The notes beneath the pieces were generated by a model that worked only from the letters and a program-made list of their open reading frames with translations, did no database searches and had not been told where the DNA came from. Positions 36,432 through 46,059 of a DNA stretch of 64,000 nucleotides are shown in pieces. The translations under genes were made by a program, and so were the position numbers. The stretch's first letter is position 1, and every line of letters begins with the position of its first letter. Source of the DNA: Shimia sp040370365 (GTDB lineage: Bacteria > Pseudomonadota > Alphaproteobacteria > Rhodobacterales > Rhodobacteraceae); the NCBI RefSeq assembly GCF_040370365.1, contig NZ_BAABWQ010000002.1, forward strand, positions 372,001 to 436,000. The letters are read 5' to 3'.

Positions 36432-36716
36432 TTAGTGGCTTGGCCCTCTAAAATGGCTTTCCCAATCTTTGCGAAAGGTTCCAAAAGGGCGCAGCTGATC
36501 GTACAAACGCAGCCCAAGAACGGTGGCCGCATATCCGCCCTCGATGCGATGAACAAAGCCCGCCGTTTGCAACTCTTTCCGCCGGGCGTTCAGAGCCGCT
36601 GGAGAGATCATTTCGCATTCCTCTTGCAGCTTGCGAAACGTGCAAGGTCCGATTTCGCTTAGCGTCCAGAGTAGACCCATCGCCCAGTGCCGCCCCCAAA
36701 GGTCGAACAAGGCCAT
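36432..36716 (-). CDS. HxlR-type winged-helix regulator
   Basis: A 94-residue winged-helix protein. WGRHWAMGLLWTLSEIGPCTFRKLQEEC and SPAALNARRKELQTAGFV correspond to the HxlR recognition helix and wing; the protein ends after the C-terminal helix typical for the family. The usual N-terminal Cys is not present. It is divergent from the SMP-30 gene with 125 bases between, so it may control that gene. Confidence 0.75.
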   Translation of the reverse strand: MALFDLWGRHWAMGLLWTLSEIGPCTFRKLQEECEMISPAALNARRKELQTAGFVHRIEGGYAATVLGLRLYDQLRPFGTFRKDWESHFRGPSH

Positions 36717-36841
36717 GATCGGCGCGCCGCTTTTTGATCCTCAGACAGGATGCCCAGAGACTGGAATTCTCGTCACTCGCTATGCTTTCTGTGGCGCATT
36801 AGTATGCTACTAAATATATGGAATGGCTGTAGGGGGCGCCA

Positions 36842-37762
36842 ATGACCAAAACAGACAATTATGAAATTCGAGACGATCGGTTCACGCGCAGCATCAAGCT
36901 TGATGAGCCCATCGACCGCATTTGGACAGGGGGGAGATGGACCGAAGGCCCCGTTTATTCTGCGGCGTTCAGATGCCTGATTTGGAGCGACATCCCCAAC
37001 GACCGCCGTCTCCGCTGGGATGAACTGACGGGGAACGTCGCCGATATCCGCAGTGGGCTGGGGTGTTATACAAATGGGTCAACCTTGGATCGACAGGGCC
37101 GCGTTGTGGCCTGTGAGCACGGCACCCGCAGTGTAACCCGGATCGAACATGATGGCTCGGTAACCACGCTTGCCAGCCACTTCGAAGGCAAGAGGTTCAA
37201 CAGTCCCAATGACGTTGTTGTGAGATCTGACCACTCAATCTGGTTCAGCGATCCGGCCTATGGAATCGAGTCTGACTACGAAGGGTTTCAGGCTGAACCT
37301 GAATTGGATGGCGAACATGTCTATCGTTTGGATGCGATATCAGGCGACATCACACAGGTGACAAATGACTTTGCTTGTCCCAATGGGCTGGCATTCTCCT
37401 TGGACGAGCAAACACTGTACATCGCGGACAGCGGTGGCACGCGCTATTCCAGTGGTGAGCGGCATATCCGCGCCTTCTCGGTTGGTGCTGACGGCACGCT
37501 TTCGGGTGGTGAGGTTTTTGCAGAATGCGAAGCAGGCGTGTTTGACGGATTTCGTTTCGACACCCAAGGCCGCATCTGGACAAGTGCGAAAGATGGGGTG
37601 CACTGCTATCATCCTGATGGCACGCTATTGGGAAAAATTTTCATTCCTGAAGAAGTCTCAAATCTGTGTTTCGGTGGCCCAAAGCGAAACCGGCTCTTTG
37701 TCACCGCTTCGACCAGTGTCTACTCGGTGCTTTTGCCAACAACCGGCGCGCCACTCGTGTGA
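36842..37762 (+). CDS. SMP-30/gluconolactonase family protein
   Basis: A 306-residue six-bladed propeller hydrolase of the SMP-30/gluconolactonase family. Metal ligands are visible in order: Glu in RWTEGPVY (about residue 36), Asn in FNSPNDVVV (about 123), Asn in CPNGLAFS (about 182) and Asp in FDGFRFD (about 236). Relatives open sugar lactones in uronate or aldose oxidation. There is no signal peptide. It stands alone downstream of a divergent HxlR regulator. Confidence 0.9.
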   Translation: MTKTDNYEIRDDRFTRSIKLDEPIDRIWTGGRWTEGPVYSAAFRCLIWSDIPNDRRLRWDELTGNVADIRSGLGCYTNGSTLDRQGRVVACEHGTRSVTRIEHDGSVTTLASHFEGKRFNSPNDVVVRSDHSIWFSDPAYGIESDYEGFQAEPELDGEHVYRLDAISGDITQVTNDFACPNGLAFSLDEQTLYIADSGGTRYSSGERHIRAFSVGADGTLSGGEVFAECEAGVFDGFRFDTQGRIWTSAKDGVHCYHPDGTLLGKIFIPEEVSNLCFGGPKRNRLFVTASTSVYSVLLPTTGAPLV

Positions 37763-38294
37763 GGAACCGCGCAGTCACACGCAAGGCCCGGGCCGGGCGC
37801 GCTTTCCACCTTGCGCAAGGTTCGAGGTTTAGGGACATCAACACGTTTGGAACCCAAGTGGCCGATGTTTGGGCTTTTTGCGTGAATGGGCAATCACGTC
37901 AAAGCTGACGTTTGTGCCTCCCGCAGCATCGGTACCTTCGGACTCTCAGCGGTCACCCGACAAGCTTGGCGGATCAAGTCGATGACTTTTCGTGTTGAAG
38001 GTCGGCTGCGCGAACGAAGCTGCCGTTGACCTAAACGGTGCAATGACTGCGCTCAGGCCATAGCGGACACAATCGACCGGCTGAGCGGGCGGAAACCGGA
38101 CCTTCGCTGCAGGGTCCATATTTCAGCCACAAAGAGTATTAGCAGACATTGGGCTCAATCAATTGAGGTGCGGTTGTGCAGGCGTTGGAGATCAAAGGCT
38201 TCTCAATTTTTGGAGTGAAAGTCCCGAGATCAGTTGTGCCCGAACACCAGTTGAAAGATACTGTGTGGGAATCTGCCCCGTTAAGGATAACATC
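37763..38294. other. Long non-coding stretch before the AIPR gene
   Basis: About 530 bases. No frame has credible coding features: the frames present are short and lack ribosome sites. It contains reshuffled phrases of the kind found in the other mosaic stretches, and its right end should hold the AIPR promoter. Confidence 0.35.
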
Positions 38295-39986
38295 ATGGAT
38301 GCAGCGGAACTAGAATTTCAGAATTTGGCCCAGAATATTCTGAAACCCTATCAGAAGAGAGCGGCTACCGAGTCTACTCAGTTCTTAAGGTGGGTGCTGG
38401 AACACCTTTATCGCCTTGATATTCAGGATGCCGACGATGCTTGTGTAGACAAAAAACAAGACAAAGGCGTTGACGGAATCTTGGTGAACGACGTTCTAGA
38501 AACCGTTCATGTTTTTCAATCTAAAGTGCGGCAGAAAGCGGATTCAACGCTTGGTGATACTGATCTGAAAGAGTTCTGTGGGACCTTGAAGCAGTTCGAG
38601 ACGCCAGAAACCATACAGGTATTGCTGGACGGTCAAGCAAATACTGAATTTAAGGAGGCGCTCGTACGAGAACGAGTTAAGGAGAAGGTCGGTGCAGGGT
38701 ACACAGTCGAGGGAGTTTTTTGCTGCAATATTTCCCTAAACCAAGATGGAAAAGACTTTTTAAAGACTGCGCCGGAACTCGTAGTCTACGATCAGCAGAG
38801 AATAGCAGATGAATATGTCGATCTTGATGCCGTTAGCGGCATTAATGGAGACTTTGTCTTCGATACATCCGACTCGGAGGTAATTAGTTATCAGACAGCG
38901 GGAAACGTCTCCGCGAGAATTTTCTTAGCCAACGCTTTGCAGTTGACCCATATGAGCGGAATTTCGGACCAAACCCTTTTCAGTCAAAATGTAAGGTTGG
39001 CGCTAGGGAACACCAAAGTCAACAAGAGCCTCGTGGCCAGCATTAAAAATGGACAGGAACACAAGAATTTTCCTTTATATCACAATGGAATAACTGTTCT
39101 ATGCAACTCCATTGATGAGAGTTCCGATGGCCAGCTCAAAATTACAGATTATGTAGTAGTCAATGGCGCACAAAGCTTAACTTCGCTGTTAAATTCGAAG
39201 GCCAGCATCACAGCCGATCTTAAGGTTCTAACAAAAGTTGTGGCTCTAGGAGCAGACACCGAACTCTCTGAGAAGATCACGCACAACAGCAATAACCAGA
39301 ATGCAATCAAACCGCGTGACCAGAAGTCAAACCATGCAATTCAAACTCGACTCAAAAAGGAAGTCACTGTTCTTGATTTCGAGAATACTGTTTTGGAAGT
39401 GAAGCAAGGAGAACTAAACGGGGGGAAGACGGTACTGAAAAACGAAGACGCTGGATTGGCTGTGTTAGCAGTAGATTTGGGGGAACCATGGGCTTGCCAC
39501 CAAAAGGGCAAAGTCATGGATGACTCACACGCCAAGATTTTTGGTCGCTCGGACGTCAATGGGGCAAAATTGATCTTTTGTCAGCGAATGCTTGAAAGTG
39601 TGAGCAGCGCGATGGACGGCTTTGATGACCCTGTGTTTGGACATTACAATCTCACGCGCTTTTTTGTTGCACATGCAGTGGCCCAGATCTTCAAGGACGA
39701 CCCAGTTACCAAGGCAATTTTTCAGAATCCAGAAAAACTGTTTGTTGAGAAGAAAATTCCTGATTTTATGGTACTATTCCAAAATGTTGCTGAGACAACT
39801 GTTGATGACCTCAATGCAGAGGTATCCGAACTTATGGAGAAAAATGAATTTGATCACAAACGCGATCTCAAAAGCCCTGTATGGTGCCGCAATATGAGTA
39901 AGCGCTTGGTTTCTGCATACAGCAAAGATGTTAAGAGAAAGCGTGTTCAGCCAGTCTCCGAACTTTTTGAAGCCATTCTTGAATAG
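38295..39986 (+). CDS. AIPR family abortive-infection protein
   Basis: A 563-residue protein of the AIPR (abortive infection phage resistance) family. The family core is visible: FPLYHNGITVLCNS (about residues 260-273), DYVVVNGAQSLTSLLNS (about 287-303) and ITHNSNNQNAIKPRDQKSN (about 330-348). AIPR proteins are phage-defence factors whose biochemistry is poorly known. ATG 38295 has AAGGA seven bases upstream; the 44 codons before it are not family-like. The gene is clearly A/T richer than the core genes and is flanked by non-coding mosaic DNA, so it was probably acquired. No partner gene is adjacent. Confidence 0.88.
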   Translation: MDAAELEFQNLAQNILKPYQKRAATESTQFLRWVLEHLYRLDIQDADDACVDKKQDKGVDGILVNDVLETVHVFQSKVRQKADSTLGDTDLKEFCGTLKQFETPETIQVLLDGQANTEFKEALVRERVKEKVGAGYTVEGVFCCNISLNQDGKDFLKTAPELVVYDQQRIADEYVDLDAVSGINGDFVFDTSDSEVISYQTAGNVSARIFLANALQLTHMSGISDQTLFSQNVRLALGNTKVNKSLVASIKNGQEHKNFPLYHNGITVLCNSIDESSDGQLKITDYVVVNGAQSLTSLLNSKASITADLKVLTKVVALGADTELSEKITHNSNNQNAIKPRDQKSNHAIQTRLKKEVTVLDFENTVLEVKQGELNGGKTVLKNEDAGLAVLAVDLGEPWACHQKGKVMDDSHAKIFGRSDVNGAKLIFCQRMLESVSSAMDGFDDPVFGHYNLTRFFVAHAVAQIFKDDPVTKAIFQNPEKLFVEKKIPDFMVLFQNVAETTVDDLNAEVSELMEKNEFDHKRDLKSPVWCRNMSKRLVSAYSKDVKRKRVQPVSELFEAILE

Positions 39987-40020
39987 ATAGATTTTATTCC
40001 AATTTTTTAGCTACTTACCG

Positions 40021-40280
40021 TTGTGCTGCAACTTTACAGCACCGCCAACTTCCGATGTTGTTGACGCCGCGAATGGCCGTAATGCGGTGTGCTCCTGCAG
40101 CATCGAGGTGGCATTGCCAAAGTCGGCAATGGCCGTTCGCCACCTTTGCCAAGCCCCCTTCCTGCGCACGGCCGCCGCGCGTGCCCGGTGCAGCGCCCGG
40201 TGAAATCGGCTCACACCCAATATTCGCGGCATCCGTCCCCAAGGCCTGTTGCGCCTAGCATGGCGGCGGTTCGCCAATGA
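40021..40280. repeat. Mosaic non-coding repeat region A
   Basis: About 260 bases of non-coding DNA made of short motifs repeated elsewhere in the window. 40166-40194 matches 53637-53665 at 28 of 29 positions, and 40209-40241 matches 36344-36376 at 28 of 33. A local palindromic phrase (TTGCCAAAGTCGGCAATGGC) is also present. It separates the AIPR gene from the MFS gene. Confidence 0.65.
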
Positions 40281-40352
40281 GTGGTTAGACTGACCTTGAA
40301 AAACAATCCTTGCTTGCATAGAGTTGCTCTTGTGTTCGCGGCCTCAACTGCC

Positions 40353-41645
40353 ATGATCGTGACCATGCCTGCTGATATCGCGTTTTCCTTCCATCAACTT
40401 CCCCGTGTCGCTCAACGGCACATTCGCGTTTTTCAGGTGCAGCAGTTTCTGGACCGCTTTGCGATGGGTTTGACGGTCGCCGTTGTGGCACTGGCTTTGA
40501 TCGACCGTGATATGGATCTCTTTCAGATCTCGCTCTTGTTTGGCGTTTATGCCGTCACGACCATGGCGATGGAACTGCCGTTCGGCGGTCTGGCAGATAC
40601 CATTGGGCGTAAACCCGTCTTCCTGTCAGCGGTTGTGGCCAGCCTGATCTCGCTGCTTATCTTTCTGTCGTCCCGCGATTTTTATGTTTTGGCGCTCTCG
40701 TTTGCGTTTATTGGTTTTGGGCGCGCATTGCGCTCAGGAACACTCGACGCATGGTTCGTTGAAACCTTTAAGGTCATGGCCCCAAACGTCGATATTCAAC
40801 CTGCGCTCGCCAAAGCCCAGTGGGCAAACGCCATGGGGCTGGCTTTCGGCGCCATTTGCGGGGGCCTGTTGCCTGACGCCTTCGGTGATATCGCAGTCGA
40901 TCATGGGTTTGGTGTGTATGACATTTCCTATGTCGCAAGCCTGATCATGATGACGGTTTTGTTGTGTTTTACACTTTTTGCCATCAGGGAAGAGCCACGC
41001 CCGTTGAACCCCAAAGCGCTCAGGCAAGGCTTTACGAGCGTCCCTGCGGTGATAAAGGACGCCGGCCTTCTCGCCTTGAAACACCCGACCCTGTCGATGC
41101 TTCTGCTTGCCTTGGCGCTGGTTCTCATGGCCACCAATCCTGTCGAAGTGCTCTGGCCTACCCACGTTAAGAGTATGCTGAAAGCAGACTACGCCAACAC
41201 CACAATTGGGGTTCTGACAGCAGCGTATTTTTTCGCAATCGCGTTTGGTGCGGCGCTGTCACCGCGCATCAATCGCATGTTCAACCGCCGAAACGCTGTC
41301 TCCCTATGCGTGGCGATTGCCTGTCTCGCCGCCCTCCAAATCGCACTGGCGCTTCAGGGCGATATTGTCGGGTTTGTTGGAGTGTTCCTTGTGTTTTCTG
41401 TTGTTCTTGGCGCGACGGAAACACCAGCCAGCAGCATTCTTCACGCATGTGTCGAGAACCATCAGCGTTCCACACTGCTCTCCCTGCGCTCTCTTGTGCA
41501 GCAGCTCGGGGGCGCCATTGGTCTGATCGTCGTTGGGGGTCTGGCGGAACGTCACTCGCTGCCTCTCGCTTGGATAGGTGGCGCTTGTGTCCTCATAATT
41601 GCGGCGGTGTTCACCGGTTTGCTGGCCAAGAGATTAAGGCGCTGA
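40353..41645 (+). CDS. MFS transporter
   Basis: A 430-residue major-facilitator protein with about twelve hydrophobic segments. The loop 2-3 signature is GGLADTIGRKPVF (about residues 74-86). Composition and layout resemble drug or metabolite exporters; the substrate is not evident. The start is uncertain: ATG 40353, ATG 40365 and GTG 40281 are all in frame and none has a clear ribosome site. I chose 40353 because it leaves a normal short cytoplasmic N-terminus. Confidence 0.85.
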   Translation: MIVTMPADIAFSFHQLPRVAQRHIRVFQVQQFLDRFAMGLTVAVVALALIDRDMDLFQISLLFGVYAVTTMAMELPFGGLADTIGRKPVFLSAVVASLISLLIFLSSRDFYVLALSFAFIGFGRALRSGTLDAWFVETFKVMAPNVDIQPALAKAQWANAMGLAFGAICGGLLPDAFGDIAVDHGFGVYDISYVASLIMMTVLLCFTLFAIREEPRPLNPKALRQGFTSVPAVIKDAGLLALKHPTLSMLLLALALVLMATNPVEVLWPTHVKSMLKADYANTTIGVLTAAYFFAIAFGAALSPRINRMFNRRNAVSLCVAIACLAALQIALALQGDIVGFVGVFLVFSVVLGATETPASSILHACVENHQRSTLLSLRSLVQQLGGAIGLIVVGGLAERHSLPLAWIGGACVLIIAAVFTGLLAKRLRR

Positions 41646-41758
41646 GGGTGATCAGCGACATGTCGTCCATCACGCGGCATTTGACACATTGGGCTCGCAG
41701 TGGCCACTTCCCAGACTGGCATCAGTGTCCGGTGCGGATCAAAAACACCGGTGCAACC

Positions 41759-41792
41759 CAAAAACGGGGCCGCAGCTTTCGCCACGACCCCG
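41759..41792 (-). terminator. Rho-independent terminator of trxB
   Basis: On the minus strand a 12-bp stem (CGGGGTCGTGGC with GCTGCGGCCCCG, some G-U pairs) closes a GAAA loop and is followed by TTTTTG, 25 bases after the trxB stop. Confidence 0.87.
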
Positions 41793-41817
41793 CCAATCTC
41801 TGGCAGTCTAAACCAGC

Positions 41818-42759
41818 TTATTCGTTTTCTGCGATGAACTTCTCAGCGTCCAGCGCCGCCATACAGCCCATGCCCGCTGATGTGACCGCCTGACGATACA
41901 CGTGGTCGGTCAGATCACCCGCGGCAAAGACGCCGGGGATCGAGGTCTTGGCCGTGCCAGCCTCCACCTTCACGTAGCCGCCGTTGTGCAGCTCCAACTG
42001 ATCCTTCACCAACTCGCTTGCCGGTGCGTGGCCGATCGCAATGAACACGCCTTTCGCTGGGATCTCGGTGATTTCGCCCGTTTCAACATGCTTCACCTTC
42101 ACACCGGTCACACCTTTGGGCATGTCGTCCCCAACCACCTCTTCGAGCTGGTGGAACCACAGCGTCTCAATCTTCTCGTTTTTGAACAAACGATCCTGCA
42201 GGATTTTTTCCGCGCGCAGCTCATCGCGACGGTGAATCAAGGTCACCTTGGAGGCGAAGTTTGTCAAAAACAGCGCCTCTTCAACGGCGGTGTTCCCACC
42301 ACCCACAACCACAATCTCTTGGCCGCGGTAAAAGAACCCATCACAGGTCGCACATGCAGACACACCAAAGCCTTTAAACGCCTCTTCGCTCTCCAGCCCC
42401 AACCATTTGGCGCGCGCGCCGGTCGCGAGGATGACCGCGTCCGCCGTATAGAGCGTGCCGCTGTCACCTTTGGCCTTAAACGGACGCTCGCTCAGATCCA
42501 GATCAACGATGATATCGCCAATGATCTCACAGCCCATCGCCTTAGCGTGCTCTTCCATCTTCTGCATCAGTTCAGGCCCCTGAACCTCAACAAAGGACGG
42601 CCAGTTCTCCACCTCAGTGGTTGTGGTCAGCTGCCCACCCGGCTCAATGCCCTGCACCAACACCGGCTCCAGCATCGCACGGCTCGCATAAACGCCCGCT
42701 GTATAGCCCGCAGGCCCCGAGCCAATGATCAGAACCTTGGTGTGTTTCGTATCGGCCAT
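41818..42759 (-). CDS. trxB: Thioredoxin-disulfide reductase
   Basis: A 313-residue NADPH-dependent thioredoxin reductase. FAD motif IIGSGPAGYTAGVYASRA lies at the N-terminus, the redox-active Cys pair is in SACATCDGFF (about residues 137-146), the NADPH motif GGGNTAVEEA follows, and AAGDLTDHVYRQAVTSAGMGC closes the FAD site. It keeps thioredoxin reduced in the cytoplasm. ATG 42759 has AAAGGTG upstream; 17 in-frame codons before it are not conserved. It is divergent from an Lrp-type regulator. Confidence 0.95.
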   Translation of the reverse strand: MADTKHTKVLIIGSGPAGYTAGVYASRAMLEPVLVQGIEPGGQLTTTTEVENWPSFVEVQGPELMQKMEEHAKAMGCEIIGDIIVDLDLSERPFKAKGDSGTLYTADAVILATGARAKWLGLESEEAFKGFGVSACATCDGFFYRGQEIVVVGGGNTAVEEALFLTNFASKVTLIHRRDELRAEKILQDRLFKNEKIETLWFHQLEEVVGDDMPKGVTGVKVKHVETGEITEIPAKGVFIAIGHAPASELVKDQLELHNGGYVKVEAGTAKTSIPGVFAAGDLTDHVYRQAVTSAGMGCMAALDAEKFIAENE

Positions 42760-42976
42760 GACGGCACCTTTCCGCGTTGCAATATCTAAGTCGCTAGCCG
42801 ATATAGCCATCCCCGCCGGTTAGGGAAAGGTCATCACACAAAAGCGAAACAAGGTGACCAAAAATTTTGCAATCGGCAGAAAACTGTAAAAGGATATTGC
42901 GCTAACACGAAATATAATTGCGCAGCTAGCCTTTGGTGATATAACAACCGCAAATTTGACCCATGAGATGAAATAC

Positions 42977-43477
42977 ATGCCCGGACACCGGCTTGATCCA
43001 ATTGATCGCAAAATTCTCGCAGAACTTCAGGCTGACGGCCGCATGACCAACGTTGAACTCGCCAAGCGAGTCGGCATCTCCGCCCCGCCTTGCCTGCGCC
43101 GCGTGCGCACATTGGAAGAGGCCGGCTACATCCGTGGCTACCACGCCGATGTCGACAGCCGTGAGTTGGGGTTTGAAGTGCAAGTCTTTGCCATGGTGGG
43201 CCTCGTCAGCCAGGCCGAAGTTGACCTCTCCGCCTTTGAGGACCGGTGCCGTGAATGGCCACTTGTGCGCGAATGCCACATGCTCAATGGCGAAGTGGAT
43301 TTCATCCTCAAATGTGTCGCACCAGATCTCTCCACGTTTCAGACCTTCCTAACCGAGGATCTGACCAGTGCGGACAATGTGGCCAGCGTCAAAACTTCGC
43401 TTGTCATCCGAGGCGCCAAAGACACCCCCGGCGTGCCATTCGAAGTGCTCGAAGAACGCCTCAGCCGAGACGCGTAA
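42977..43477 (+). CDS. Lrp/AsnC family transcriptional regulator
   Basis: A 166-residue Lrp-type regulator. The helix-turn-helix is DRKILAELQADGRMTNVELAKRVGIS (about residues 9-34) followed by PPCLRRVRTLEEAGYI, and the rest is the RAM ligand-binding domain. ATG 42977 (MPGHRLDPID) is preferred; ATG 42968 and TTG 42956 are in frame upstream. It is divergent from trxB, an arrangement common in Rhodobacteraceae. Confidence 0.92.
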   Translation: MPGHRLDPIDRKILAELQADGRMTNVELAKRVGISAPPCLRRVRTLEEAGYIRGYHADVDSRELGFEVQVFAMVGLVSQAEVDLSAFEDRCREWPLVRECHMLNGEVDFILKCVAPDLSTFQTFLTEDLTSADNVASVKTSLVIRGAKDTPGVPFEVLEERLSRDA

Positions 43478-43536
43478 CCACCCGTCACTTACCCATGGTT
43501 CTGATGAGTGAGTGATGCTCTTTTGGAGGCGCACGT

Positions 43537-44193
43537 TTGTTTTGGTCCCGACCTCTTGTGTCCGTCGATCTTGCGGATTGGATAGAAGACAGCTTTGACT
43601 GGTACGAAGCCCGTTTCCCGACCTCAAAAAACCTGATCTTACCAACCGCTGCGTTTTTCACCGCCAAAAAAGGCGCGCCCGAAGACACCGCGCAGCAGGT
43701 GCTCGCTGACATACAGCGCCATCTGGGCAACGACATGTCTCTGACACTTGCACCACACGCGGTCGTTCCCGCCGAGTACCGTCACAGCTATCAATCCACC
43801 GGCGACGTGGCGGGCACCTTTCAGACGGATGGCGAAGACGCGCTCATCACCTATGATCCAGAGCTGCTGCAACGCCCGCTGTCCTTGATCAACACATTGA
43901 CACACGAAGTCATGCACGCCCAATTGCACGACATGGTGGCAGATTTCCCCGGTGGTGAAACAGCGCACGAACTGGCCACCGATCTTGGCTGTATCATCGC
44001 AGGCTTTGGGGCCATTCAGTTACAATCCGCAGACGACATTGGCTGGGCCGGATATCTACGCCAACCCACCCGTGCCCACGCGTTAGCGTTTTTCTTGCAC
44101 CGACGTGGTCAGTCAATTGACCTTGCCAAAGCGCATCTATCACCACGATGCCAAAAACTTCTGAGGCGCGCGTACAAAGGCATTGCATCCTAG
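43537..44193 (+). CDS. HExxH protein, possible zinc peptidase, with TTG start
   Basis: A 218-residue protein beginning with TTG, supported by a strong GGAGG seven bases upstream and the lack of any near ATG. LTHEVMHAQLHD (about residues 128-139) contains an HExxH zinc-binding motif, followed by a likely third ligand region HELATDLGCI about 15 residues on. It has no signal peptide and no recognisable family name. A metal-dependent peptidase role is inferred from the motif only. It sits 60 bases after the Lrp gene and may be co-transcribed with it. Confidence 0.68.
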   Translation: MFWSRPLVSVDLADWIEDSFDWYEARFPTSKNLILPTAAFFTAKKGAPEDTAQQVLADIQRHLGNDMSLTLAPHAVVPAEYRHSYQSTGDVAGTFQTDGEDALITYDPELLQRPLSLINTLTHEVMHAQLHDMVADFPGGETAHELATDLGCIIAGFGAIQLQSADDIGWAGYLRQPTRAHALAFFLHRRGQSIDLAKAHLSPRCQKLLRRAYKGIAS

Positions 44194-44304
44194 TCTTTGC
44201 AAAAAGTCCAATACACTGTTTTCAAACATACATATATACTTGATCTAAAGTACACTTGAACATCTAGACTCTGCAGATCACGCAACATAGGCAGATGTCA
44301 AAAC

Positions 44305-44937
44305 ATGCACGTTCTCACCATAATTGATCACCCCAACCCAACCTCTTTCACACAGGCCGCTGCCGTTCAGTTCATGGCCGGGGCAGAAGCCGCAGGTCAC
44401 ACAACTGAGCTTGCCGATCTGCACGCCGAAGGCTTCAACCCTCTCTGGTCGATGGCTGACATCGAAAGCAACGGGACCACCACCGCCCCACCTGACGTGA
44501 TCCAAGAACAGCGCCGCATTGCGCGCGCCGATGCAATCTGCCTAGCTTTCCCCCTGTTTTGGTGGGGCATGCCTTCGATGATGAAAGGCTGGATGGATCG
44601 AGTTTGGTCATGGGGATGGGCCTACGACCAGCTCGACGATGCCAACGTCTCGCTCCAGAAAAACCGCAGCGGTGTCTTGTTGATCCCAGCCGGTGCGCGC
44701 TCTGATGAAATCCGCGATGAGGGCTATTTGGCTGCGCTCGAAACCAGTTGGATGCAGGGGACTTTTGGATACTTCGGGTTTTCCCCGCGGCGGATGGAAA
44801 TGCTTTATGGCGCAACGGGCTCTGCCACCCGTCGTGAAGCGCTATTGGAGCAAAGTTTTCACTGTGGACGAACTGTCCCGCCTCCCGCCGAACATGCGGC
44901 GTCCGTCCAGCCTGAGATCACTCCTGTTGAATGCTGA
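44305..44937 (+). CDS. Flavodoxin-fold NAD(P)H:quinone oxidoreductase
   Basis: A 210-residue protein of the flavodoxin_2 family (NQO/MdaB/KefF type). Typical elements are IDHPNPTSF at the N-terminus (phosphate-binding loop) and PLFWWGMPSMMKGWMDRVWSWGWAY (about residues 82-106) around the flavin. It should transfer two electrons from NAD(P)H to quinones or other electrophiles. A single gene with its own promoter region on the left. Confidence 0.85.
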   Translation: MHVLTIIDHPNPTSFTQAAAVQFMAGAEAAGHTTELADLHAEGFNPLWSMADIESNGTTTAPPDVIQEQRRIARADAICLAFPLFWWGMPSMMKGWMDRVWSWGWAYDQLDDANVSLQKNRSGVLLIPAGARSDEIRDEGYLAALETSWMQGTFGYFGFSPRRMEMLYGATGSATRREALLEQSFHCGRTVPPPAEHAASVQPEITPVEC

Positions 44938-44967
44938 ACGCAGGCCATCATCCACTGGTTAACGGCT

Positions 44968-44996
44968 GCGGCGTGGTGGAATCGACTCCACGCCGC
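44968..44996. repeat. Inverted repeat after the quinone oxidoreductase gene
   Basis: GCGGCGTGG and CCACGCCGC separated by 11 bases, 30 bases after the stop. No T-run follows. It may be a weak terminator or an mRNA 3' hairpin. Confidence 0.5.
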
Positions 44997-45120
44997 CACC
45001 TCCGCGATACAGCCGCAATACTGACGCAATACCGACGTCGCAAAATGCGCGTTTAAATTGTTAACACCCATGCGCGAATCTGCCTTTCCTAAGCCTTGCT
45101 TGCATGGCAACGTCGCGACC

Positions 45121-46059
45121 ATGACACAGACACTCACCAGCCCAGATGGCACCCCGATCAGCCGCTATGCATTTGGCACCATGCAATTTGGCGAACGCGC
45201 CTCAGAACGTGACAGTGCAGAAATGTATGAAGCCTGCCGCGCCGCAGGCATCAACCATTTCGACACCGCACACGTCTATACCTCTGGAAAATCAGAGGAA
45301 ATTCTGGGAAATCTGATTGAGAACCACCGCGATAGCTTGGTCATAGCCACCAAGGCGGGCTACACTGGTGGCGCAGGGACTGAGAATTTGCGCAGCCAGT
45401 TTGACCTCTCTCGCAAGCGGTTAAAACTCGATGTTGTCGATATCCTTTATCTGCACCGGTTCGATCCAAACACATCTTTGCAAGAGACTATGGATTTCTT
45501 TGTCGAACAGAAAAGTTCCGGAAATATCAGATACATAGGTCTTTCAAATTTCGCCGCATGGCAAGTCGTGAAAGCCGCTTGGACCGGCGCCAATGCAGGA
45601 ATATCCATCGACGTGTTTCAGCCCATGTACAGTCTTGTGAAACGTCAGGCTGAGGTCGAAATCCTACCGATGTGCGCCGATCTTGGCATCCTTCCGGCCA
45701 CCTACTCCCCCCTCGGCGGTGGACTTCTGACCGGCAAATACAGCGGCGCCTCCGGCGTGGGCCGCCTCACCGAAGATCACCGCTACGCCGCCCGATACAA
45801 CGTCCAGTGGATGCATGAAACGGCAGCGCAAATAGTTGAGATAGCACGTGAATTTGACACGCACCCGGCGACTTTGGCCGTCGCATGGGCCGCAAAACAC
45901 GCCGCCAATCCAAGCCCCATTTTATCTGCGAAAAACGCAACACAGCTTGCGCCCTCGCTGGCGGCCACCAGCTTCACGATGGAGAACGCGCTCTATGAAC
46001 GGCTGACTGCGCTCACGCCCACACCCGCCCCGGCGACCGATCGATTGGAAGAATCGTGA
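45121..46059 (+). CDS. Aldo/keto reductase
   Basis: A 312-residue aldo/keto reductase. Catalytic residues of the family are visible: Asp and Tyr in HFDTAHVYTSGKSEE (about residues 49-63), Lys in VIATKAGYTG (about 78) and the His region LYLHRFDPN. The NADPH-binding C-terminal part is present. Start ATG 45121 is the family-like one although its ribosome site is weak. It overlaps the next gene by four bases, beginning a three-gene operon. Confidence 0.9.
   Translation: MTQTLTSPDGTPISRYAFGTMQFGERASERDSAEMYEACRAAGINHFDTAHVYTSGKSEEILGNLIENHRDSLVIATKAGYTGGAGTENLRSQFDLSRKRLKLDVVDILYLHRFDPNTSLQETMDFFVEQKSSGNIRYIGLSNFAAWQVVKAAWTGANAGISIDVFQPMYSLVKRQAEVEILPMCADLGILPATYSPLGGGLLTGKYSGASGVGRLTEDHRYAARYNVQWMHETAAQIVEIAREFDTHPATLAVAWAAKHAANPSPILSAKNATQLAPSLAATSFTMENALYERLTALTPTPAPATDRLEES

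Noticed and set aside
37666..37908. Short frames after the SMP-30 gene
   Set aside because: No ribosome site and they cross the SMP-30 end in another frame; treated as non-coding mosaic.
36000..41000. A possible insertion sequence or prophage carrying the accessory genes
   Set aside because: I found no transposase, integrase or terminal inverted repeats; only short dispersed repeats are seen.
41902..42789. A 295-codon frame opposite trxB
   Set aside because: Antisense to a clear thioredoxin reductase; no start site or domain.
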